Shown here piece by piece: positions 22,686-28,013 of a DNA stretch of 28,013 nt; the first letter of the stretch is position 1, and each line of letters begins with the position of its first letter. Under the pieces are notes generated by a model. That model searched no databases and was not told the origin of the DNA. It was given only the letters and a program-made list of their open reading frames with translations. This DNA comes from Spirochaetaceae bacterium UBA6243 (lineage in GTDB: Bacteria > Spirochaetota > Spirochaetia > Treponematales > Rectinemataceae). The stretch spans positions 4,973 to 32,985 of the forward strand of contig DJVZ01000033.1 in the NCBI GenBank assembly GCA_002441395.1, read 5' to 3'. Made by a program: the position numbers and the translations under genes.

Positions 22686-22710
22686 CTGCATAATAAAATC
22701 CAGCTATCCT
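22682..22710 (+). promoter_or_regulatory. Promoter of the tetR-patatin pair
   Basis: TTGACT (22682-22687), a 17-base spacer and TATCCT (22705-22710), about 18 bases before the tetR start. Confidence 0.5.
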
Positions 22711-22728
22711 CAAACACAAGGGACAGCG

Positions 22729-23355
22729 ATGGAAGAAAATCACCCTCTCACCAAACGAAAACTCCAGGCCCGCGAGACACGCAAACGCATCCTCGAAAGC
22801 GCGCTCTCGCTTTTTCGCGAAAAAGGCTTCGATCAGGTATCGATCGATGAAATCACCTCCACCGCAGGTGTCTCCAAAGGCTCATTCTATACCTATTTTC
22901 AGACAAAAAGCGATATCATCATTGAGGAATTCCGTCTCATCGACTACTTCTATGAGAAAAAAGAAGCCGTCATTCTGCGCAATCCTGACGCGGCTTCCCG
23001 CCTGATTGCGTTTACGCGCCATCAGCTCGGTTATATCCATAAGAATATGGGATTCCGCACTCTTTCCATCCTCTATATCAACCAGATGTCGACGTTTTAC
23101 GACCAAAAAATACTCGCCAACCGCGAACGAGCGCTTGTGCGCATTGTGTCCAAGATCATCGCAGAGGGCCAGGCCGCGGGGCAGATACGGCAGGGTGACC
23201 CGGTTGAGCTCGCGGAGTGGATGAACCGCTGCATGCGCGGATTTTTCCTCGACTGGGCAATTTCAAAGGGCGCGATCGATATAAGAAAGGACGGCATGCG
23301 CTTTTTCAGCGAATTCGTGTTGCCTGCGTTGTGCACGAAACAGATGCACGCATAG
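22729..23355 (+). CDS. TetR/AcrR-family transcriptional regulator
   Basis: This is a 208-residue DNA-binding repressor. The N-terminal TetR helix-turn-helix spans about residues 20-63 (RKRILESALSLFREKGFDQ, VSIDEITSTAGVSKGSFYTYF), followed by an all-helical ligand-binding domain. ATG 22729 after AAGGGA is used; the longer frame upstream runs through the promoter. Its gene is divergent from the SDR gene and 27 bases upstream of a patatin gene, so it likely controls both itself and one or both neighbours. The lipid-related neighbours (SDR and patatin) suggest a fatty-acid or lipid ligand, but this is only a contextual guess. Confidence 0.9.
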   Translation: MEENHPLTKRKLQARETRKRILESALSLFREKGFDQVSIDEITSTAGVSKGSFYTYFQTKSDIIIEEFRLIDYFYEKKEAVILRNPDAASRLIAFTRHQLGYIHKNMGFRTLSILYINQMSTFYDQKILANRERALVRIVSKIIAEGQAAGQIRQGDPVELAEWMNRCMRGFFLDWAISKGAIDIRKDGMRFFSEFVLPALCTKQMHA

Positions 23356-23382
23356 TTGTTTGACTTTGCGAAGGAGGTACAT

Positions 23383-24450
23383 ATGGCCCGCTATCGCAAT
23401 CTTGTCTTCAAGGGGGGCGGCGTTCGGGGAATCGCATATCTGGGTGCGCTGAAATATCTCTATGAACAGGGCTTCATGCGCACCATCGAACGTGTGGCCG
23501 GCACTTCCGCGGGCGCCATCACCGCGCTCGGCGTGGCTCTTTTCCCATCGGATTTTGCACAGTTCAAACACATGGCGGACAGCCTCGATTACCGCAAAGT
23601 CCCCTCGGAAGAAGACGAGCACACGAACAAGCTCGCGAATAAGCGGTTGCTCTCCCTCACCGAGCACTATCGCGAGCTCGCCCTCTTTAAAAACCTGCAG
23701 TGCTCCATCCGTCTTTTACAGGAAAAAGGCTGGTATTCAAGCGATTATTTCTACCAATGGCTCCGCTCGATCATCGCCGAGCGGTTCACCGTCGCCAAAG
23801 AAGCATATACCTTTGCGGACTTCAGCAACCCCGAAATCCACAAGGACGGACAGGTATTCCCCCAGCTCTACATTACGGGCACCGATGTCACGAACCGCAC
23901 TACGCGTCTGTTTTCTTCCGAAACCACGCCCGACATGGAGGTCGCACTTGCGGTACGCATTTCGATGTCGATTCCCCTGTTCTTTGAGGCAGTTCAATAC
24001 CAGTTTCCCGGGACAGACGAACCGCAGTTCTATGTGGACGGCGGCCTTATGTGGAACTACCCGGTCAATATGTTTGACGACCGGAAGTATGCGAGAAAAC
24101 TTGCCGATGGCGCAAATGAGGAAACGCTCGGGCTCTTTCTATATTCTTCGTCAGAACAAACTCGATATAAACCTGTAAAATCGATGATTGATTACATGGA
24201 AGCGCTTTTCGAGAGCGTCTCGCTCGTTCAGGAACGGCTCGTCATCCGTACAGAGAAGAATTATTCGAGGACCATTTTCATCGATGACTGCGGCATAGAG
24301 GCGACAGATTTCGACATCGAACTTGACGACGCGCGATACAAAAGTCTTTTCGACTCGGGATACTCGGCCACGGCGGCATTCTTTGAATCCAGGACCGAAT
24401 GGTCGAAATTCTTCAGCTCGCTCAAAGAACGGCTTGGGTGGAAGGAATAG
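23383..24450 (+). CDS. Patatin-like phospholipase
   Basis: This acyl hydrolase has 355 residues and a Ser-Asp dyad. The oxyanion-hole motif GGGVRG is at 11-16, the nucleophile elbow GTSAG at 40-44 (S42) and the catalytic Asp in VDGG at 219. All are intact, so it should hydrolyse phospholipid or other lipid acyl esters. No signal peptide is visible, which fits a cytoplasmic enzyme or one secreted by a non-Sec route. The start ATG 23383 follows a strong GGAGGT. A longer frame from 23356 is not needed. It follows tetR by 27 bases and is probably co-transcribed. No clear terminator follows. Confidence 0.9.
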   Translation: MARYRNLVFKGGGVRGIAYLGALKYLYEQGFMRTIERVAGTSAGAITALGVALFPSDFAQFKHMADSLDYRKVPSEEDEHTNKLANKRLLSLTEHYRELALFKNLQCSIRLLQEKGWYSSDYFYQWLRSIIAERFTVAKEAYTFADFSNPEIHKDGQVFPQLYITGTDVTNRTTRLFSSETTPDMEVALAVRISMSIPLFFEAVQYQFPGTDEPQFYVDGGLMWNYPVNMFDDRKYARKLADGANEETLGLFLYSSSEQTRYKPVKSMIDYMEALFESVSLVQERLVIRTEKNYSRTIFIDDCGIEATDFDIELDDARYKSLFDSGYSATAAFFESRTEWSKFFSSLKERLGWKE

Positions 24451-24462
24451 CGACATTTCGCC

Positions 24463-24492
24463 TTGACTATTCCCGCGAGCTGCGGCTATTAT
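24463..24492 (+). promoter_or_regulatory. Promoter of the Mrp/DUF134-NifX operon
   Basis: TTGACT (24463-24468), an 18-base spacer and TATTAT (24487-24492). The -10 overlaps the 20-bp palindrome, so the promoter is probably repressed by whatever binds there. Confidence 0.55.
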
Positions 24493-24508
24493 GAGCATAT
24501 GCTCATAA
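24489..24508. promoter_or_regulatory. Perfect 20-bp palindromic operator TTATGAGCATATGCTCATAA
   Basis: All ten base pairs of the dyad match. It covers the end of the -10 and the predicted start point of the Mrp operon promoter, the classic position of a repressor site. The DUF134 protein encoded in the operon has a helix-turn-helix and is one candidate binder; an ArsR-type regulator elsewhere is another. Confidence 0.7.
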
Positions 24509-24598
24509 CCCCGATCTGTTCAACAGCGGCGAGCATGAGCGGCTGGTGAAAAATGCAGCCAGCATCAATCGGGTCGTTCTTGTACAAGGAGTCATACA

Positions 24599-25408
24599 AT
24601 GAGTCTCATTCCTGAGAAAAAACAGAATCCTGCCGTGAAGCGAGTCGTTGGTGTCGTGAGTGGCAAGGGTGGCGTAGGCAAATCGATGGTGGCGTCTTTG
24701 CTTGCGGAGTCTTTCGCTTCGCGGGGGCTCAAGGTTGGCCTTCTCGATGCGGACATCACCGGTCCCAGCATACCGCGCATGCTCGGCATCGACAGCTTTC
24801 GCGGTGAATCCGACGGCGAGCACCTCTTCCCTGTCGAAAATGAAGAGGGCATCAAAGTGCTTTCAATCAATCTTTTCAACGAAAAAGAGGATGAGCCGGT
24901 GATATGGCGGGGGCCCCTCCTCGCCAAAGCCATCGACCAATTCTGGTCGGACACGATCTGGGGAGACCTCGATTATCTCATCATCGACTTTCCTCCAGGA
25001 ACTTCGGATGTCGTGCTCACCGCTTTTCAGACAATTCCCTTCTCCGGCATTGTCATCGTCGCGACGCCGCAGGATTATGTGTCGATGATTGTGCGCAAAT
25101 CGATCAATATGGCATCGATGCTCAAGACGCCGGTCCTTGGCGTGGTGGAGAACATGCGCACGATGGTGTGCCCGCACTGCGGCAGCGAAGTCGCATTGTT
25201 CGATGACGGAACGCAGAATGGCGCTCAGCGCATGGGCCTTCCACTGCTCGCGAGCCTGCCCTGGAGAAAGGACCTCGCACAGTCGCGGGCGCTCCGCTGG
25301 TCCGCACTGAGCGGTGCAGTCCGCAAGGACGCGGACAGTCTGGCGAATGAGGTAGAACTTGCGCTTGCTTCCGTGTCGTCAGCCGGCAGCGCAGCGCCTC
25401 AGGCATAA
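24599..25408 (+). CDS. Mrp/NBP35-family P-loop ATPase (iron-sulfur carrier type)
   Basis: This 269-residue cytoplasmic ATPase belongs to the family that binds and transfers Fe-S clusters. The deviant Walker A SGKGGVGKS is at 21-29, followed by DADITGPSIPRMLG and the Walker B-like YLIIDFPPGTSD. The conserved C191-x-x-C194 (VCPHCG) carries the bridging cluster in dimers of the family. The start is fixed by AAGGAG a few bases before ATG 24599. The next gene, a DUF134-NifX fusion, begins 4 bases after its stop. This trio is common in strict anaerobes, where related sets handle Mo/Fe-S cofactors or the orange-protein complex. Confidence 0.92.
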   Translation: MSLIPEKKQNPAVKRVVGVVSGKGGVGKSMVASLLAESFASRGLKVGLLDADITGPSIPRMLGIDSFRGESDGEHLFPVENEEGIKVLSINLFNEKEDEPVIWRGPLLAKAIDQFWSDTIWGDLDYLIIDFPPGTSDVVLTAFQTIPFSGIVIVATPQDYVSMIVRKSINMASMLKTPVLGVVENMRTMVCPHCGSEVALFDDGTQNGAQRMGLPLLASLPWRKDLAQSRALRWSALSGAVRKDADSLANEVELALASVSSAGSAAPQA

Positions 25409-25412
25409 ATCC

Positions 25413-26153
25413 ATGCCGCGCCCTTGCTGTGTCCGCAGGATTGCCTCGGAAATCCGCGCCTGCTCAATAGTTCCTTTCATGGAAGACGCAGAGCTTGCAC
25501 AGAAGCTGTTTGGCGGCGCCGAACTCATTGTCCTTGAGCCCGATGAAGTTGAGGCGCTGCGGCTCGCCGATCTCGAAAGCCTCTACCAGGAGCAGGCGGC
25601 GCGGATGATGGGCATTTCGAGGCAGACCTTCGGGCGCATTCTGGAACGGGCCCACAGAAAAGTAGCCGATGCTCTGCTGAACGGCAAAGCGCTCAAGCTG
25701 GAGTCGCGCACTCAAAATTCAATTCAATCCCTGAAGGAGAAAATCATGAAAGTCGCTTTTGTTTCAGACGACGGGAAGACCATTTCCCGACATTTTGGAA
25801 GAGCAGCATATTATGTCGTGCTCACTGTCGACGACGGCAAGGTCGTGCAAAAAGAACAGCGGCCGAAACTCGGTCACGAGCACTTCGCGGGACGGCAGGA
25901 AGCGCACCACGAACACGGGGGTGGGGGGGGCGGCCACGGCTTTGAGCCAGGCGCTCAGGAGCGTCACGCCGGCATGGTACAGGCGATTCTCGACTGCAAG
26001 ACGCTCATCGCGGGCGGCATGGGCGCAGGCGCGTACGCAAGCATACAAGGGGCGGGCATTGAGCCGATTGTGACTGACATGCAGTCCATCGACGACGCGG
26101 CCGCGGCCTACCTCGCCGGTACCTTAGCAAACCACATGGAATATCTGCACTGA
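25413..26153 (+). CDS. DUF134 helix-turn-helix protein fused to a NifX/NifB-type metallocluster-binding domain
   Basis: One uninterrupted frame of 246 residues joins two domains usually encoded separately. Residues 1-97 match DUF134 (MPRP start, LEPDEVEALRLADLE, then the helix-turn-helix MMGISRQTFGRILERAHRKVADALLNGKAL). Residues 112-246 match the dinitrogenase iron-molybdenum cofactor domain (MKVAFVSDDGKTISRHFGRAAYYVV, LIAGGMGAGAYASIQGAGIEP). The linker is short. An internal ATG at 25746 (M112) has its own AAGGAG, so a free NifX-type protein may also be made. The second domain carries an inserted His/Gly-rich loop encoded by a long G tract, perhaps for metal binding. The 5' ribosome-binding site is weak, suggesting coupling to the Mrp gene 4 bases upstream. 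Confidence 0.82.
   Translation: MPRPCCVRRIASEIRACSIVPFMEDAELAQKLFGGAELIVLEPDEVEALRLADLESLYQEQAARMMGISRQTFGRILERAHRKVADALLNGKALKLESRTQNSIQSLKEKIMKVAFVSDDGKTISRHFGRAAYYVVLTVDDGKVVQKEQRPKLGHEHFAGRQEAHHEHGGGGGGHGFEPGAQERHAGMVQAILDCKTLIAGGMGAGAYASIQGAGIEPIVTDMQSIDDAAAAYLAGTLANHMEYLH
25734..25748 (+). promoter_or_regulatory. Internal Shine-Dalgarno and start codon inside the DUF134-NifX gene
   Basis: AAGGAG at 25734-25739 is followed after 6 bases by an in-frame ATG at 25746, exactly where the NifX-type domain begins. It is a better site than the one for the full-length protein and may yield a separate 135-residue product. Confidence 0.55.
25917..25930 (+). repeat. Long G tract in the coding sequence (G5-T-G8)
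   Basis: Five G (25917-25921), T, then eight G (25923-25930) encode the Gly run of the His/Gly loop. Homopolymers of this length are prone to slippage, so a one-base change would frameshift the last 70 or so codons. Confidence 0.7.
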
Positions 26154-26167
26154 GGGATAGGCTGCGC

Positions 26168-26196
26168 ATGACAATTTCTTATTCCGGCGCTACAAT
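26168..26196 (+). promoter_or_regulatory. Promoter of the aminotransferase gene
   Basis: ATGACA (26168-26173), a 17-base spacer and TACAAT (26191-26196), about 42 bases before the start. CTGTA/TACAG arms lie in the leader just before the ribosome-binding site and could bind a regulator. Confidence 0.45.
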
Positions 26197-26237
26197 ATGG
26201 GAAGAAACAATACTGTAATTATACAGAGGAGTATACC

Positions 26238-27404
26238 ATGAAAGGAAAGCGTCTTTTGATGATTCCTGGCCCAATCGAATTCACCGATGAAGTGCTGGAA
26301 GAAATGTCCGTACCAACTTTGAGCCATACCGATCCTCAATTTATTGAAGAATTTGGCCAGGCTCTCGAAAAAATGCGCGAAGTCTGGCTTGCCCCACATG
26401 GCCAGCCCTTCGCCATCGCAGGAAGCGGAACCCTCGCCATGGAGCTCGCCGCGGCGAATATCACTGAAGCGGGCGACAATGTGCTCATCGTGCACACCGG
26501 TTATTTCAGCGACCGCATGGCCGACATTTTCAGGCTTCATGGGGCAAACGTCGATATCGTGCCGGGCGCCGTCGGCGATCTTCCCAAAGTTGAAGCGGTC
26601 CGCGCCCAGCTCAAAGCAAAAAAATACAAGACGCTCAGCATAACCCATGTCGATACAAGCACAGGCGTCCGCGCCGATGTCAGAAACCTCGCCGCGGCAG
26701 CGCACGAAACCGACACCCTCGTCGTCGTCGACGGCGTCTGCGCGGTCGCGGGAGAGGAGCTGCGCATGGAAGAATGGGGAGTGGATATTGCGTTCACGGC
26801 CTCGCAAAAAGCGGTCGGCGTACCTCCGGGCCTTGCTCTTTTTGTCGCGAGTACGAAGGCCATAACCGCCTTCAAGGCGCGCAAAACCCCTGTCCGGGCA
26901 TATTATTGCGATTGGCAATACTGGTTGCCGGTCATGCAGGCCTACGAAGCGCGCAAATCGGCGTATTTTGGGACGCCCGCGGTCAACCTCGTGCGAGCCC
27001 TGAATGTGAGCCTCGGACAAATCTTGGCAGAAGGAATGGACGCCCGATTCAAACGACATTCGCGGAACGCGCGCGCGTTCCGCGCGGGCCTCTCGGCCAT
27101 CGGGCTCAAGTATGTGCCCGCGCGCGAAGATATTTATGCGAATACGCTGACCGCGGCCTATTATCCCGAAGGCATCGACGCGAGCGTCCTCCCGCGTATC
27201 GCCGAAGAAGGCGCGATGCTCGCCGGCGGTCTGTACCCCTCCATCAAGACGAAATATTTCCGCATCGGACACATGGGAATGAGCGACGCCTCGGAAATTC
27301 TCGCGACGCTCGGCGCCATAGAACGGGGCCTCGCCAAAGCAGGCTATGCATTCGGCGTGGGCGCCGCGGTTGCCGCAGCGCAGGCTGAATATAAAAAATC
27401 GTAA
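26238..27404 (+). CDS. PLP-dependent aminotransferase, alanine/serine-glyoxylate type
   Basis: This is a class V aminotransferase of 388 residues (alanine-glyoxylate / serine-glyoxylate / serine-pyruvate group). It opens with MIPGPIEFTDEVLEEM, the usual substrate-loop start. D165 in VVVDGVCAVAG contacts the PLP ring, and K191 in TASQKAVGVPPGLA is the Schiff-base lysine. TGYFSDRMADI and VDTSTGV are also characteristic, and RIGHMG near residue 340 holds the carboxylate-binding Arg. AGAGGAG lies just before ATG 26238. The amino donor cannot be read from sequence; glyoxylate is the likely acceptor for the family. It appears to be transcribed alone and ends at a terminator that overlaps the next gene. 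Confidence 0.9.
   Translation: MKGKRLLMIPGPIEFTDEVLEEMSVPTLSHTDPQFIEEFGQALEKMREVWLAPHGQPFAIAGSGTLAMELAAANITEAGDNVLIVHTGYFSDRMADIFRLHGANVDIVPGAVGDLPKVEAVRAQLKAKKYKTLSITHVDTSTGVRADVRNLAAAAHETDTLVVVDGVCAVAGEELRMEEWGVDIAFTASQKAVGVPPGLALFVASTKAITAFKARKTPVRAYYCDWQYWLPVMQAYEARKSAYFGTPAVNLVRALNVSLGQILAEGMDARFKRHSRNARAFRAGLSAIGLKYVPAREDIYANTLTAAYYPEGIDASVLPRIAEEGAMLAGGLYPSIKTKYFRIGHMGMSDASEILATLGAIERGLAKAGYAFGVGAAVAAAQAEYKKS
27061..27084. repeat. Perfect 24-bp palindrome inside the aminotransferase gene
   Basis: The 12-base half CGCGGAACGCGC is followed directly by its exact reverse complement. It lies in frame (S-R-N-A-R-A-F-R) and is entirely coding. It could form a strong mRNA hairpin or a DNA-binding site. 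Confidence 0.6.
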
Positions 27405-27426
27405 AATTTACCGAAAAAACTTTAAG

Positions 27427-27471
27427 AAGTTCCCCACATAGAGTATGATGTATCGTATGTGGAACTTTTTT
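27427..27471 (+). terminator. Terminator of the aminotransferase gene, overlapping the next start codon
   Basis: AAGTTCCCCACATA (27427-27440) pairs with TATGTGGAACTT (27456-27467), 12 bp with a 2-base bulge, around a loop of about 15 bases. It ends in a six-T run (27466-27471). The ATG of the downstream gene (27457) is in the 3' arm and its Phe-Phe codons form the T-run. Confidence 0.7.
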
Positions 27472-28013
27472 GAGCCAAAAGATTCGCAGTGGTATCGCTG
27501 GAAGCTCGATGGCGCCTCGCTCTGGATGCACAAAAACGGTGAAGAATGGCGTTTCGCGCTCAACTCTTTGCCTTTCAAGCATCTTCAAAGCGATGCGAGC
27601 GGCCCTGAACCGACCGAGCCTCCCGCGGACATCTCCGTTTCGCTCGCGGTCGCGGCGGGAAGAAAAGCCGCGCTTCACCCTCACCCAAGCCCAATGCCCT
27701 ATCTTGTCTCGGCACGCAATGATGTGACAATCCATCCCGGCACCGAAGCCCGGTTCACTATCGCCTTGCCGCCCGTCCTGCGCGTTGAGCTTGAATCGGG
27801 ATACGCGCTCTACGAAGGCTCACCCTTTACCACCACCTATGCCTGGTTTGGCGATAAAACGAGCGGCCATCTCTGCCTGTCGCTCCCCATCGAGCTCGAT
27901 CCCGAATGCAAAAATGAGCAACGTGCCTTCGACAGCGCCCCCGACGCACCAAGTGCCGCCAGTCCCGCATATCTCAGCATGCAGCAATCCCTGCGGCGAG
28001 CCGCGCAATATCT
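27457..28013 (+). CDS. DUF432-like protein, 3' end beyond the window
   Basis: A continuous frame runs off the window end, giving at least 185 residues. It starts MWNFFEPKDSQWYRWKLDGA, has GEEWRFALNSLPF, a Pro/Ala-rich linker, then a beta-rich stretch PVLRVELESGYALYEGSPF followed by YAWFGDKTSGHLCLSLPIELD. This wording is reminiscent of DUF432, a family of unknown function found in archaea and some bacteria. The match is from memory and tentative. No signal peptide or membrane helix is visible. In-frame ATGs at 27445 and 27448 are alternative starts. There is no strong Shine-Dalgarno, and the start region lies within the terminator hairpin of the gene before. Confidence 0.65.
   Translation, partial: MWNFFEPKDSQWYRWKLDGASLWMHKNGEEWRFALNSLPFKHLQSDASGPEPTEPPADISVSLAVAAGRKAALHPHPSPMPYLVSARNDVTIHPGTEARFTIALPPVLRVELESGYALYEGSPFTTTYAWFGDKTSGHLCLSLPIELDPECKNEQRAFDSAPDAPSAASPAYLSMQQSLRRAAQY

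Noticed and set aside
26190..27272. Minus-strand frame of 360 codons opposite the aminotransferase
   Set aside because: It is a mirror of the aminotransferase codons with no start signal, and the plus strand has all catalytic residues.
1..28013. CRISPR arrays, insertion sequences, prophage genes, tRNA or rRNA genes
   Set aside because: No regularly spaced repeats, transposase or phage motifs, or cloverleaf-like sequences were recognised by eye; a dedicated tRNA scan would be decisive.

Overview
The window is about 28 kb of a GC-rich bacterial chromosome. It is densely packed on both strands, with lipoproteins, no sign of phage or insertion sequences, and no tRNA or rRNA that I could recognise. 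The gene mix fits an anaerobic member of the Spirochaetota: a Mrp/DUF134/NifX cluster, a DUF1576 membrane protein, a CHASE2 adenylate cyclase, an archaeal-type asparagine synthetase and a DUF432-like protein. That placement is an inference from gene content and is not proven by any single marker.

Layout: 1-1092 is the 3' end of a membrane-anchored beta-lactamase-fold protein with altered active-site motifs. 1101-5855 (minus) is a complete branched-chain amino acid ABC transporter, livK-livH-livM-livG-livF, with a strong promoter and a candidate attenuator between livK and livHMGF. 6165-8379 (plus) holds a COG2509-type flavoprotein and a cation diffusion facilitator. 8437-9681 (minus) is an asparaginyl-tRNA-synthetase-like protein resembling archaeal asparagine synthetase. 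10078-12129 (plus) is the biotin ECF transporter bioY-bioM-bioN. 12180-15764 (minus) is an SH3 protein, an M48 lipoprotein protease and a CHASE2 adenylate cyclase. 15843-19038 (minus) is DUF1576, a small unknown protein and exonuclease I. 19153-20790 (plus) is delta-1-pyrroline-5-carboxylate dehydrogenase. 20871-22594 (minus) is a ZIP transporter and a short-chain dehydrogenase. 22729-24450 (plus) is a TetR regulator and a patatin. 24599-26153 (plus) is a Mrp ATPase and a DUF134-NifX fusion. 26238-27404 is an alanine/serine-glyoxylate-type aminotransferase, and a DUF432-like gene runs off the end.

The most striking find lies in the roughly 400-base gap between the asparagine-synthetase-like gene and bioY. 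On the minus strand a TTGACA promoter is followed at its predicted start point by a 27-codon leader peptide with seven Asn codons. Next come a small hairpin, a competing antiterminator segment, and a 10-bp GC-rich hairpin with a T-run. This is the full anatomy of ribosome-mediated transcription attenuation by asparagine. It independently supports the view that the tRNA-synthetase-like gene makes asparagine. I know of no description of such an element controlling the archaeal-type enzyme.

Other regulatory signals include a perfect 20-bp palindrome on the Mrp promoter, TCATTGA repeats between the SDR and tetR genes, a palindrome inside the livK promoter spacer, and a terminator that overlaps the start codon of the next gene.
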